64,000 nt of DNA from contig NC_060022.1 in NCBI RefSeq assembly GCF_021134715.1, positions 1,617,001-1,681,000 of the forward strand, given 5' to 3'. The position numbers and the translations under genes are program-made. Positions 23,647-36,040 of the stretch are shown here, piece by piece. Positions within the stretch are counted from its first letter, which is position 1, and every line of letters begins with the position of its first letter. Source of the stretch: Daphnia pulex. Lineage: Eukaryota > Arthropoda > Branchiopoda > Diplostraca > Daphniidae. The notes below the pieces were generated by a model. That model searched no databases. It saw only the letters and a list, made by a program, of their open reading frames with translations, and had not been told where the DNA came from.

Positions 23647-25891
23647 AGTTGAAAATAGTAAAGTTTCAAAGTCCTGTGAAAATTTCAATAGATAGAAGTA
23701 CACTCGGTCGATTAGGATTCAAAAATTTGAGCGCGTTTCAGTTGGCCCAAATTTTGTTGAATTAATCGAATCAGGAAAAAGAGACTAAAGATGAGGGAGA
23801 TTGGCACAAATCCTCGAGCTGATAATAAGCCACGACGAAGATGACGACCATCAGGTGGACTGATAACAACTGAGCTGCTCCGGCAATGTAACCAGCCGCC
23901 AGGACAGAAACCCGTGTCCGATTCCCATAGTCGCATTCTTGTTGCCAACGATGACAATGGTCTACTAGCCTACATCAGCGAAAAGGAGCGAGAGCGAGGC
24001 CACATCACTGATGTTGGGCAGTGCCTTGTTTGACTCGCCACACTCTCTCTACGCAGGCACTTGTGATTTTGCGAGAACATTCCTCTTGTCGCATTGTCCA
24101 GCACTTTAACATCCCCAGAAACAACAAAGGTCCCATTATCGTGACATGTTCACTTTCCGATCTAATTCGACGTGACCATCCCAAAAGATATTTAGACGTG
24201 TAGGTGAACAACAGTTTGAAATTCACTTCGTCTTGGCTGTTGTGTGTACAACGAGAGCGGAAGTTTGCGGAAGCGTGACAAGAATCATAGGCCTATAATT
24301 CAAAGGTGACTTGCATGGCCAACTTGGGAGGTATACAGAAGACATTGCGACGAGAAAATAGAAGGAGAGAAGAAAAAATCCAGTTGCCAAATTGGCCTCG
24401 CGACTCGTCCGCTGATGAGATGCCGGACCGGCTGCTGAGCCGGCAAACGACGGCTGGTGGCGTCGTGGCGCCCACCCGATGATGTTGACGACTATATCCT
24501 ACCCTCTCTCTCTCTCTCTCTCGAAAAGACGATCCAAAACGTCAACTCATCTTTTCTTAACTTGAAAACTTGCGCGAGTAGTACGTAAGCAAACACTTTT
24601 TGGTGGCCGGCCAAGATTAATATTTATTTCTCCAGCCACAGTTGATTCCAAAGTCCTTTAATAGTTTTAAGTCAATACTTTACTTAAAGGGATTATCTTT
24701 TGGGATATGGTAATCCTCGTTTTTTTTCCGCATCATATAAACTATTAGGAGCGGTTATCCTACCTTGATGATTACTGGTGTAAATGATGCTGGGATGTAT
24801 CAATCAAGATGACGGATGATGGGAAAATTGTTATCAGTTGATGTCCGCGTATCGGCTCGAGTGGCTCATCTTTTCTTAGATGTTATGATGCATGGCGAAG
24901 CACGAGAACCGAAACTAATATTTTAAAACAAGAATGGTGTGGCTATTTTTAGATAGAAAGGACGCACCTGCCGAATGCATGTTGACATTATTGAAACATT
25001 CCTTGTTGATAACGATATGTTGTTGTTTCAATGTTGGAACGTACTCAACTGATTGGAAGAAATTGGACGCGAGACTAACGTCAGTTTCAGTTACCTAGCA
25101 AGTAAATGGTTTCACAAATTTGTACTGATTAAATATTTTTAAATTATTTATTCTACAGCCGAGGAGTATGAGTATTAATACGTGGGGACTGGGGATGGGC
25201 AGTCCTTCTTCAACCCATATTTGCCATTTGTCAGTATTAATAAAACCCCGGCGCATCGGCTAATTTTTTGCAGGCTTCGAAGTTGACTTCTGAGAGTCGG
25301 GTTATACGATTAGTCATTGCGAATCGCTAACCATTACCAGTTTACTCAGTATAATGCAAAGCGGCCACAATCATGGGATGGAGAAACGTGGAGAGATGTG
25401 TTATCTGTTCTCCCCCCATGACCCAACTAAAAAGGTCTCGTTCAAAGTTCTCTTGTTCTCCCTATCGCTCTTGAGAGAACACCGCCATCTAATTGGATAG
25501 AATTTTTATCGAGAAATTTTTCCGCTAAAATGAATCTTTTACGTGGATTACATCTCGCGCAACTTCTAGCAGACGACATTTTTTGTTACAACTTTTACAA
25601 GTTAGAAATTTTAAAAGTTCGTTAAGTAAGTTGATCTCCACCACGTGATAAATCTCAACAGGTAAAAATTAAAGGTAATTTTCATTTTGAGAAGTGGTCT
25701 ATTGCAGTTTTACATTGATAGTAATAGAATTCCATATAATAATATTCTTCAAATAAAAAATGTTTAATGTTACATTTTAATTAAATTGGTAAAATAGAGC
25801 CATAGGGGAGAACTAGATAGGGATTATAAGTTGTATTTTTAAGTACCATTTGAACAAGTCATTCAACATTAATTTCACAGTATACTTTTAA
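23647..25891. other. Upstream of troponin C and spacer
   Basis: No supported gene. The part next to 23647 should be the 5' UTR/promoter of the troponin C-like gene. There is a (CT)n run near 24503-24521 and AT-rich spacer beyond. Short frames near 23712-24475 show no domain. Confidence 0.45.
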
Positions 25892-27627
25892 TTACTGGGA
25901 CAATTCTTCCTGCATGAGCCAACCATTAAAATGGGTAAAATGATTACTGCTGTCTTGCAGGAACACACCTGTTGCTATGGCTGTAATTTGCACTGAGATT
26001 AGATCTCCTGCTTGGAGGTTTAAAGTTAACTGAAGGGAGTATGTTTCCCATCCAGCATTCCCAGTATAGTCATAAGCTTCCCCTCTTCCCACTACAGCAC
26101 CATTCAATGCTATTCCCACATCAATATATCCCCCAGTTGATGGAATATACGCAATCCCAGATAAGGAGAAAAAATAAGTTCCTGTTCGTGGTGCTGTGAA
26201 GATTCCTGATGCTATGTTCATAGCATTTCCTATATTGAGTTGGACTACTTCAAATGGAACGGGGGTATTCAGTTGATTGAAAGTAGTGCTTTTCTGAACG
26301 TAGAAATAGACGGGCATAGATTTGACGTCAGCGTAGCCCATCCATTTTTGGAAGCCTGCAATATTTTAAATAGTTTTCAAGTTTTATAAATCAAGTCAAT
26401 TAAAACGTTAATACCTGAATCGTTCGGCAGTTTCGTGAAATCGCAGTAAACGCTTTCGAACATTGTAGTTCCCATTACGTTATACATTCCACTAAGTGTG
26501 TACCCGATGCGCCAGAGATCTTGGCATGACTTCGGTATCCCATTCACAGCCACTTGTCCAGTGCATTCCAACCGGCCTAGAGTGTGGACACCGGAAGAAC
26601 TCTCCAGTTGTGTACGCCCAAAGTTAAGGCGAGTGATGGGCAGAACAGTTTTATCCGTTATAACTCCTGTAGAACATATTTTGAGTCCTTTGCTACAATA
26701 ACATTTCCCCCAAACTTACCGCTATCGACTAGTTGTACAGGAGCTGTAGAATCACAGTTGCACATCATTGTTGATTCAACGCAATTTCCATCGATGCCGC
26801 ATTGGCAAATGTGATTGTCGGTGTTTCCGCCAGACCAAAAGTATTTTGGGTTTCCATTTTGATCATTCCACCAAGAAACAGCGGTTCGATCGAACTCCAA
26901 AGGTGCGTAGTAACAGTCGTACTAAATTGAGTAAAGTGATAATATTGATTTGAAATTTCAAATGTTATGGATTAGATCTACTAACTTGAATCGATTGGTG
27001 GCATTCATTCGATAATTCAGCCAATGCTGCCATTTGTCTGCTGGATGCGTTGTAATTGATGGCCCTGGAATAACATCCAGGATCAGCGCAGTGACATGGG
27101 ATCGTCCCCAACACCTTGTCCGTCAGGATCGATCCAGTGCATTCCGGAAGTAAGGGTTGGATCTGCGAGACGAGCCTCTCTGCACGTTCTTGGGATGCTA
27201 CTCCTTGCTGCAGATTTAGTTTCGATTGCATTGTCGTTTTTCTTTGCAAGTCTGGAGTTAATTTCTCGTTCGTTGCGTAGGTCCAGTTGTAATTGGGCAA
27301 CCTCTTTTGCCAAAATTTCCTATCGGGTTGTACCATTAGAAATTCATGCATATCTTACGAAAGATGAAAGCGCTAGGTGACTTACATGTTGTTGTTCGAG
27401 TTGTTCTAGCCGAGTATCTTTCGCTTTCAACGCATTTTTCATTTCAATCTTACAGAGAAAGACAAAAGCAAACATTTGGGTTAAAAAAATTCTTAGTAGT
27501 GAAATTAAAAACCAATTCTTACAAAATCGTCAGTTAATTGTTGTAATCTTTCTTCTACAAAATGGCCATTCGCGATCGAATTGCAACCAAACAAAAGGAG
27601 GATACCGACCTGTAGAAGTGTAGCCAT
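25892..27627 (-). pseudogene. Secreted coiled-coil / Caspr-like / C1q-domain gene with frameshift
   Basis: Minus-strand exons: 27523-27627, 27386-27448, 26986-27319, 26720-26921, 26415-26666, 25892-26355. A signal peptide (MATLLQVGILLLFGCNSIA) precedes a short coiled coil. A box TSGMHWIDPDGQGVGDDP follows, then HCADPGCYSRAI, YDCYYAPLEFD...SWWNDQNGNP and CQCGIDGNC boxes like the fibrinogen-like/discoidal part of Caspr and neurexin proteins. A C-terminal C1q head (FTAPRTGTYFFSLSG) ends the protein. Such secreted proteins form a family in Daphnia (remembered). Exon 3 is 334 nt and flanked by phase-0 introns, so the frame that runs from the signal peptide stops at a TGA (27083-27085) just as the next frame resumes the homology. 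Gene identity is sure; loss of function is likely but not proved. Confidence 0.75.
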
Positions 27628-29034
27628 CGTTTTTCTCTTTAAAAATAGAACGCACATGAATTTCTTTCTGTTGCCTCTTTTTATATGTGATCAAACGCTA
27701 GATAAGATAGCGGGGAATTACTTTATTTGCCTGTTGATTGATCTGTTGCTTTGATATCAGGTGCAAAAGTCGGATGAGCGTCGGTTCAATGACATGTGTG
27801 GGTCACATTTACTTGATTTTTATTAATTTGTTGCCACAGAATCGTGGATAACACATTGCGCTAAATATATTGTGATAAATATTAAAATGTGGCCGGCGTA
27901 TGGTGACAAATGTACTGCACAATTCAGCCAAGATCCATCCTAAGTCGTTTATGTAGACTCGAAAGATTGAGCTTTTGAGCTAGGATTATATAGTAGCTAA
28001 ATCCCATTTCTTGTATCCTATCGCAAAATTTACTTTTGATTAGTTTGTCATGATGTGATACAAACCACAACCAGCATGTCTCCTCTATAACTGTAATTCA
28101 ATTGTCACTCCTTTTTTAGTTACAAAGAAACGTAATTGATCCATCGTATCGATCAAAAAGTTCTCATGCATTATAACTCAAATTAAATATCCAAAAATTT
28201 TCAATCCAAATTGAAAATTTTCGACGCCAAATGGTGTTTGGGTTTAGTGGTTTGCCTCAAAAATGTTTCTACATATCAAAGAGAAAGAACCACTTCTCTT
28301 ACTTTGACAGTTTAGTTTATTTTTAAGTATTCAAACATCTCCTTATCAGTTAATATCTGCATTTTATTGATGACTACTGCTTCAAATTTACTTTTTTTTA
28401 TCAGTGATCAGTAACGATGTGATGAAGTGTCAGAAGAAAGCTAATAATCGTCGAGAAATTAACTATCGATTAATTGTTTGGCGCCAAAAACTGCTGCGAT
28501 AATTAATATCAGACTACTTTTTCCATGGCAACAATAGCAGTTTAGCAGAACCAGTAACGAGTAATAAACACGTGTTTCTACTTTCCAGTAAAAAGTGTTT
28601 CGTCCAAGTTTGTGTGTGAAACGAAGTTTACGGTGTGTCTAATCTGTAACGCTGAAATCCTTTATTTCCTTCTTCACTAAAGTTTCCGAAAATCTATAAT
28701 TATAAATACTTATTAATGTAAATTTGTAACCTGTGCTATATAACCTTTTCAGCTTTCTTGATTGATGAACGTGGTTCTTGGTAGTTATCGACTTATTGAA
28801 AACGCAGCAGCAGAATCAGTTCAAAAGGTTCCAGTCCCACTAAAAAGTAAGTTATTTCAAGTGAGATTTATGGCAAGTTACTGCTGCAATAAGTAAGAAA
28901 CACAATTTAAACAATGAGAAACCCCATGTGATTTCAAGAAGCTGATTGTGACCGCCACCAATAGTGTTTGTTATTGCAACATTGTTTGTACAAAGTGTAG
29001 GATTAATGGATTGTATTGTTGTAGGCTTGTAGCC
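27628..29034. other. Divergent intergenic region between C1q-type and zinc-finger genes
   Basis: It holds two divergent promoters. On the plus side a probable non-coding first exon of the zinc-finger gene ends at a donor GTAAGTTA near 28849, and the acceptor TTGTTGTAG precedes 29025. No coding gene is supported in between. Confidence 0.5.
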
Positions 29035-30786
29035 ATGTCACATCATCCACAGCTGTATGTTGAATTGAGAGACCATTCAGGCAAGACACAAGTCATCTCA
29101 CCTGAATGCATTCAATCTGTGAAGAAATATGCCTGCCCACTGTGTCCAGATGATAGTTTTCTTTCATCTGAACATTTAAAACGTCACTTGTCGAAGATTC
29201 ACGAAAATAACGCCAAAATCATTCAATGCTGGTGTGGAAATTATTTTATGACTAAGGATGACTTTCAACAACACAAGGAAACATGTTTACGCTTTAGGTA
29301 TAGATGCAGATTTAAGCAATTTGTTTTGTTGAATGTGGAATTTATTATTTTATTTATTTATCCTTTTTTTAGATTCAAATGCACAATCTGTGCTCGAAGC
29401 TTTACTCAACGAGTTAATCTCAAGCGTCACCGAAATGGGGCCCATTTTGATTTAAAGAAATTTAAGTGCGATGTTTGTCTATTCGCCACTCATCGAAAAG
29501 ACAGTCTAGCACGTCATATGACAAGTACTAAACATAAATTACAATATTCCTCGTCGATCATTCAATCGAGCCATCAAGACCGACCATCTCCAGAAGATAA
29601 TAGTTTTATTTGTGCGTCTCCAAAAGAACTAACTGCTGAAACTTATTCGAGTCGTAGCTTCCAATTTATGGCCTCTAATCCAGAAGATCTTGAATTCTCC
29701 GATGCCGAAAATCTTAGCAACAATATTTTAAACGTGGCCAACTTGCACAGTGTTTCAAGTTCCACTTACAACAAGCAAATGACTCTTCCACCGCTGAAGA
29801 AAACCAGATTTGTTGTTTTGTCTGGCACTCCTCAAATAAATCTCAATACTTCCAAGTTATCTCAGGTGATTGCAAAACCGTTGTCTGTGGAAGCGGACGA
29901 AAACGTAAGCAAAGAAGTCTCTCCCATTGGCAGAGCTAACGATATTGCGATGCACAGTAACTGCTTGCTTCCTCCAATGAGCAGCACTCACAAAATCCAA
30001 ACTGATTTATCGTCCTCTTCTGACAAGAATTCCTTGGCTAATGCGACATCCAACAAACAGGTAAGATCGAGTTTGTTTACTGCTCAATACTGTATTGCTT
30101 TTCGTTTCTTAAATTTGTTATCCATTTCTTCGGGATTTTAGTTCATCATTTTGAGATCCCTGAATCCCCCCGTTAAAATTACATGGTCTAACGGCCTGCG
30201 TGAGAACCACAGCCCAATTCAAGTATTGCTTATCTTTTAAATCTATCACAAACTCACTTTTATCCATTTCATCTTGAAATTTTTCGATTCTTTTCAAATA
30301 GCCTAACACAGGGTTACAAACGCAAGGTTTATTTCCCATTAAGATCCACACCGGAAACATATCTTTACTGCCAAGTAAAGTGCTGGCGCCTATCACTTCA
30401 AAAGGTCCCACAAAACGACATTGAACAATCGAATCCATCGTAACTAACGGATCGTTTCCCCCCCAAAAATGGATCTTGTTTGTTTGATCGAACAATTTTC
30501 AGAAATTATATACCTTCATTAACTATATTCCTTGTTTTAAGTGAACAGAAGTCCTCTTTTTTCTCAAGCTATCGAATCCACAAGCTGTTTCTTTTCCTTC
30601 AGCATACTTACAAAGAATTTTAACTTTTCGTCTGTCTTAGTTTGCTTTTTTATCGTTACTTTCATACAGAAATGGCTGTGTTGAAATCCGTTTTATCCTT
30701 TGTTCAAGTGATTTCGAATATAATTTAGTATCAAGAAATGTGTGGTAGCCACACACATGTACTTGTTATTGTATTTACAGTTCTAG
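29035..30786 (+). CDS. C2H2 zinc-finger protein, about 318 residues
   Basis: Exon 29035-29297 joins 29373-30060 (TTT AG|A). The last codons probably lie in 30781-30786, where an acceptor TATTTACAG is followed by TTC TAG. The ATG at 29035 was chosen because an acceptor at 29024 removes an upstream in-frame ATG. Fingers: CPLCPDD...HLKRHLSKIH, CWCGNYF...HKETC (C2HC type), CTICARSF...HRNGAH and CDVCLFA...HMTSTKH. The C-terminal half (about 190-317) is Ser/Thr-rich and shows no domain. It is probably a nuclear DNA-binding regulator; target unknown. An alternative last exon, 30142-30240, would add about 33 residues, so the 3' end is uncertain. Confidence 0.7.
30118..30438 (-). CDS. Unassigned 106-residue ORF
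   Basis: A frame from MDSIVQCRFVGPFEV to a TAA has a protein-like composition (for example YLKRIEKFQDEMDKSEF and QYLNWAVVLTQAV). It lies antisense within the last intron or alternative last exon of the zinc-finger gene. No domain is recognised, and upstream exons may exist. It could be a small gene or a lucky frame. Confidence 0.35.
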   Translation of the reverse strand: MDSIVQCRFVGPFEVIGASTLLGSKDMFPVWILMGNKPCVCNPVLGYLKRIEKFQDEMDKSEFVIDLKDKQYLNWAVVLTQAVRPCNFNGGIQGSQNDELKSRRNG

Positions 30787-32310
30787 CGCTACGCTGGCCA
30801 ACAAACAAGAAAACCAGCAATGTTTTACTTTATTCACCCGTTTAGCGTTCCATGAAAAACTTCCAACTGCAGTTCAACAACATCGTCCATGAGGTAACCA
30901 TCTGCAAGATCAGCGAATCCGATCGACCTCCGATTTCTTCTACCGTTCAACGTTCTCAAGGTAATAAAAGCTCACCCTTTTTAATCTGTTTTATTTTTGC
31001 AATGTTAGTTAGTGTATGTGTTATTTTCTTGAAAACAAATTATTACAAATATTTATGTTAACCAATTGAATTGAATTTTTGTAGAATTTTTGTCAAGCGG
31101 TTTTTGACGACAGCACCAATTGTAGGAGGCGAATGATCGTGCCGCAACCAAAGTGTCGAGAACGTTTTTGATGTTAGCAGCTGCGATCGGTGCGTGGATG
31201 ATGGCGATGACCAATTAGATCCAGTTCTCCAAGTAGGCTACTGTTCCTAATTCTTTGGGATGTTTTTGTATTCATCGTGGGAAACGGCATGGAGAACGCC
31301 CACGGCTTTGTCTAATCTACACTTGATGCATGCTTGAGGTCCGTTTGGCTTTCAGTTGATGGTGTCACCATGAAATCGTCTAGACAACAGCGCTGTAAAA
31401 TGGTATTTATGTCAGCATTCACTTCTGATTCCGTGCTTATTGAGAAATGTCTGGATGACAGGGGGCAAGTCCTCAATATCGAAAAGTACATTAAAATTGG
31501 CGATGACAGTCGCTTGTTTTGATTTGGTCCACTTATCAGTGTATACTGCTTTCTCTTTCCAGGTTCTTGAAAATGGTGCTTGAGAGCAACTTTGTAGGGT
31601 TGGATCGTAGCAGAGGACAAAGGAAAATAGCTCAACACGCGACGAAAGTGAGCGCAGCGAGATATAGCTTCGATCGTAATGGCTAACTCAATTAAAGCCC
31701 GAAGAAAAGCCTCCCATTCTCCCAGAGGAACTGGTAAGTCACCATGGCATATTACGTTCCGCGCTAAGATTACCTTCCTGAGAGTTAATTAACTGAACCT
31801 CCGGTAGGGATGTACTAGCCTTTAAAAAATATAGATAAATGGGCTTAACTATTTCAACATATCAAATCATCCCTAGCGTTTGATGGAACTCAAGATTCTC
31901 AGCTAAATTTAGGTCGATAGCAGCCTTCGCATGTTTAAGAGATTTTTTTTGGAATGCAAAACAGAATCAATGCTGATTCTGTCAATCAATCAATTAGTGT
32001 AAATAGTTTTTTTTATTTTCCAAGTCATATCTTTGCATGCTAGCGAAAAATGATTAACTATAAACGGAAATGAAATTATGGAAATATAAAACCAACAGAC
32101 CAGCACGAGAGCATCTGCCATTTGCTTTGGCCAGTACTCCCTGTACTCGTTTTCTATGGAAATGACAAATTTTTTTCTGATCTGGCAATGTCAAGCAGAC
32201 GACTCCCAAGCTCTACAGAGAATTCATTTGACGTTCAGGTTCAGGAATAATTCAAAGTCAAAACTGTAAACAAGAGATTTTTTAAAATAACAGTTTGTTT
32301 TTGTTAAATA
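30787..32310. other. Spacer between zinc-finger gene and FBXO21
   Basis: Apart from the unassigned minus-strand frame at 31312-31776, I see no supported gene. The frame 30852-31061 (+) is short. The part before 32310 should hold the FBXO21 promoter. Confidence 0.4.
31312..31776 (-). CDS. Unassigned 155-codon open frame, possible internal or terminal exon
   Basis: After an acceptor-like CTCTCAG at 31778-31784 the minus strand stays open for 155 codons to a stop at 31312. The frame reads KVILARNVICHGDLPVPLG, then EWEAFLRALIELAITIEAIS and SYFPLSSATIQPYKVALKHH, which looks like coding composition. No family is recognised. Protein-like fragments with stops continue to about 31090, which would fit a decayed gene or transposon relic as well as a real exon. 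Confidence 0.35.
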   Translation of the reverse strand, partial: KVILARNVICHGDLPVPLGEWEAFLRALIELAITIEAISRCAHFRRVLSYFPLSSATIQPYKVALKHHFQEPGKRKQYTLISGPNQNKRLSSPILMYFSILRTCPLSSRHFSISTESEVNADINTILQRCCLDDFMVTPSTESQTDLKHASSVD

Positions 32311-34271
32311 ATGGCAGACTTGCTTTCGTTTTCTGACGAGGTTTTATGTCGTATACTTGGGAGTATTTCTAAGGTTAAAGACTTGCATAACGTTATGCTA
32401 GTATGTCACCGATTCCTACATGTGATTAAAAGCTACAATAGATTGTGGAAATTTGAAAAGAAAGTGAAAAATATGCTTCAGGGATTATCCTCTAAATATT
32501 TTTTAATTGGTGAACCCTCTCTTGTAGAAGTAGAAAATATGGTTAATAGTGAAAGTCATGCTCCAGATGAGTGGATGGAAAGTGTTCTTCAAAATGAGAT
32601 ATTTAATCAGAACCTGTAAATAAATTTTTATAATTTAACGAAAACAAAATCTTACAATTACAAAAAATTTATACATATCACTTTTTTTTACCAGGAATGA
32701 AAATTTAACTACAAGATTTTATGCCCGGAAAATGCTGAGGTATTTTAGAAGTTGTGTTATTGAAAAGAAATTAAAACACCTGATGGATTTACCAGAATCC
32801 CAGAAATCCATATTAGAAGGGGCTGTCTTGATTTCACAGTGGGTCCAAACAGAACAAGAGCACTTAATTAGTTTAATTGAGGTTGAATTAAAACTTGAAG
32901 ACATTACAAAATGTGTAAAGCAACATTTGGTTGAAAAGTCAGACACATTTACAGCCAAAGAAATACTGGAATGTATTAACAAAGTTTTGTATCGTGAAAT
33001 GGAATTCAAAGTCATGCAGTCTGATTACTCATTTGAATATTTTTTTATTGACAAGGTATTTTAATTTACTGTGAATAGTTCCAAACATTTAAATAGTTTA
33101 TCATTATCAAATAAAATAATAAATTTTAGGTTCTTGAATCGAGAATTGGCTTCCCCGTGACTCTTTGTATTATCTATCGAGAGGTAGCCAAACGAATGGG
33201 AATTTACTGCGAGCCTGTTTTACCCCCCAAAATTCTCTTGCATCGTTTTTATCTTAAGTGGAACGCAAACCCAAAGTAAGAGTTCTAAATTCGTTCTTCA
33301 ATAAATTAAATATTATTATTTTAAAGTCTTGCAGGGGACACTGACTGTAATCAATTGATTGACCCAGCAAATGGCGGTTCTTTGCATTACTTCCATCCGA
33401 CTACGTGTCCAGTCGTTTCAACTAAAGAATTTTTACAGAGAATTGTGGAATATATGCGTAGAATCAGATTACAAAGTATTAGGTCTGGAAGAAGAGAAGG
33501 TCGAGACAGAACCCACTTCCAAAGGAGACGAAACGAACTGTGCTTTTCTCGATTGGCCTGTGCCGTTTCTCCTGACCAAACTTCTTCGATCCTTCTCTAT
33601 GCGCACCTCTGCTTGGATCTTGACGTCCAGCTAGAAGATGCAGTTCGGCTCCTTCAGCAAGTAACCCTATTCATTTAAATTGTGTGTGATCAAATAGAAA
33701 ATTTCCGTATGGTTGACGCGTAGGTTGAAACGCTGCACGATCATCGACTAATGGAAAAATGCATTCAGAAATTAAACCAGAAAAATTCGCTAGTCACAAA
33801 AAAAGTAAAATTATAATCTTTCCTGCAAATGTATGATTAATTAATTAAACTTTGGATTGCTCACCAGAAGGTTATCCACCTTCGATCATCATCCGTTAAA
33901 TACGCAGTGGGACTTGTCATGATATACAAAGATAGCGCTTGTAAGCCACCGTTACTGTGTGTAATCGACTCCTGGACACACCATGATCCAGACAGAATAT
34001 TTTATAACGTCCTTTTCGACGATGGGGATTCTTCCTTCGTTGCTGAAGGTAATCGTAATGAATTTCAAATCACCGACTTCCTACTCAAATTATTTTTATT
34101 TTTGTTTTTTCAGATAATTTAAAACTAAACACTAATGTGTCGTTCGTCAGCAGCCATCCGAATATCGGGCTTTCTTTTGAACGTTTCAACGGCCGCCGAT
34201 ACATCTCCAATGCTGAGATGATGACCCTCTTCCCAGACGATGAAGCCTTTGCTCTTTCTCTGGTCGGATAA
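32311..34271 (+). CDS. FBXO21: F-box only protein 21
   Basis: Coding exons: 32311-32615, 32695-33055, 33130-33275, 33327-33660, 33724-33804, 33868-34048, 34114-34271; 521 residues, phases continuous. An N-terminal F-box (LLSFSDEVLCRILGSIS, VCHRFLHV) would bind Skp1 in an SCF ubiquitin ligase. The middle is the SirB1/transglutaminase-like region (GFPVTLCIIYREVAKRMGI, DPANGGSLHYFHP). The end (about 418-515) is the YccV/HspQ-like hemimethylated-DNA-binding fold (VKYAVGLVMIYK, FYNVLFDDGDSSFVAEDNL, YISNAEMMTLFPDDEAF). This order is diagnostic for FBXO21. The introns between coding exons are 51-79 nt, all short. Confidence 0.93.
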
Positions 34272-35082
34272 AATTATATGTATTATCGTATCGCATTATG
34301 TGATTGCCTGCCTTTTACTTACATAAGCCGCTACACAGTGCCAAATAGTTTCATCAAATTTTACGAGAAATCAAAAATTATTTAGGCCATTCAGGTTGTT
34401 TTTCTTAATTCAACCAATGTACAGCCTAAATGTAAATCAGGTTCTTGTTTCACCTTTTCATTCATCCTTTTGTAGCTTAAATCCTGTGTTATTTTGCAAA
34501 CAATTTTAACTTTCACTTCACTTAAAAATTCCAGACAGAACTCCCTCTAACTTGTGGGTAACAATCTGGGTCACCTCTGACCCCAAATAACTAAATAAGA
34601 AGTAAAGGCTAGACCACATGAGATATTTGTGAGCCCCCTGCGTTAGTAAGGTAGGTAAGAAATGAATCCAATATAGAAGACTTTAAAACATGAAGAAAAA
34701 GCTAAAAGATTTATTTCATTACTAGTGATTTTTCAGCTACAAAATAGCACTCATAAACCATTAAAATCAAGTAAGAGCATTCACAAAGACGACTAAGTGG
34801 AAGAACACAACTAATTAAATGAAACACAACACCCATAATTTTATTTGATGGCATGTTGCTTTCTCAACCACGATAATAACACAGTGTCATTATTTGTTTG
34901 GCGCAGAAAGATTTTGTTCCAACAGTTGTCAATGGAATCACTCCTATAGGCCTATCATGTAAGATCAGGTTGCCTTAATCTTACTGCATGGATGAGATTG
35001 GAAGCAAGAGATTTGACATGTCAGACAAATTAACAAAGAACACATTGAATTGTGGCACCACAGACAGCAACAGCATCAAGCA

Positions 35083-35169
35083 CACCTTTCACCTGCCTTT
35101 CACTATCTCCTCATTAGGCAGCATCTCCATTAAGGCATTAACAGCCTGAACATAAACAGCTGTTGAAAC
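35083..35169 (-). CDS. Possible terminal exon of an unknown gene
   Basis: After an acceptor-like TCTATAG the minus strand reads VSTAVYVQAVNALMEMLPN and then EEIVKGR followed by a stop. It looks like a real C-terminus, but no upstream exon could be joined in phase with confidence. A possible neighbour after GATTGCAG near 35292 reads ILDEISYTATFT. No family recognised. Confidence 0.2.
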
Positions 35170-35729
35170 CTATAGAGAAAGATTCATCACAAGTAAGGCA
35201 AAGTGCAGAATAACAGGAATAAAGTGAAAAGTTAAAAAAAAGTGATACGTAAAGGTAGCAGTATACGATATTTCGTCAAGAATCTGCAATCACTAACAGA
35301 TGCCATAGACAACGCACAGATTCAGAAGAATGTCACTTGTCAAGCTGCCTTCTCATCATTATATCTTGGGGATTTCGTCTGTTGTGATGTGTGATGCTGC
35401 GGTGGTGGCTTTTTAGTGAAGACGAGATGTAAATTTGGAGGGGAGAATATTACGTGAGTATCAAAGTTATTTGCCTTCGTTTGTTAGTTCTTAACTTTCA
35501 ACTGTCAACGAGCTAGAGCGGACATTGTTTTCATGTAAACGTTTCTTTTTTCTGACACTAGACAGCTTAGCCTTTGTCATTTTCCACTCAGTTTAGTTAC
35601 GTTTACTTTGCACATCTCTGAAGAAGTTTCTCGCTTCCACTATAACGAAATTTTTAGTGATAACTGCCAGTTTCTGTTTCAGCAACAAAGCTCATTTGTT
35701 AGATTTTTAAATAATGTGTTTTTTTTTTC

Positions 35730-36040
35730 TACTTCCGGTTTTCTCATTTCTGTCGGTAGTTTAGTAAATATTCATCTGACACACAAAAAAACCACATATT
35801 CGTGATCCTCGCCAAATTTGTGGTAAAGTTCATGTTGTTTTTTTTACGTGCGCGTACTTCCGGTTTCAAGAATTTTCCTGAACTATAGTTCAGGAAAATT
35901 CTCGATTTTGATCAAATTCTGGATTTCGTTTAAATTATACCAAATCGACCCCAAATTTCACGGAGATCACGAATATTTGGTTTATTTGGTCGGCAGCTCA
36001 ATGGTTAAGGCGCTATCGCTTACTTCCGGTATACTTCCGG
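35730..36040. repeat. ACTTCCGG repeat cluster with perfect palindrome and tRNA-like segment
   Basis: TACTTCCGG occurs near 35730, 35855, 36021 and 36032. A perfect 34-nt palindrome centred on CTATAG occupies 35869-35902. A stretch near 35988-36012 (GTCGGCAGCTCAATGGTTAA) looks like the 5' half of a tRNA with a D-arm/A-box. The combination suggests a transposable-element remnant, but no known family is recognised. Confidence 0.5.

Noticed and set aside
24290-24300. TAGGCCTATA palindrome, also seen near 34950
   Set aside because: Short palindrome recurring by chance; no surrounding similarity between the two places.
31661-31731. Plus-strand ATG followed by MANSIKARRKASHSPRGTG and a GTAAGT donor
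   Set aside because: It lies antisense within the longer minus-strand open frame and has no partner exon; probably chance.
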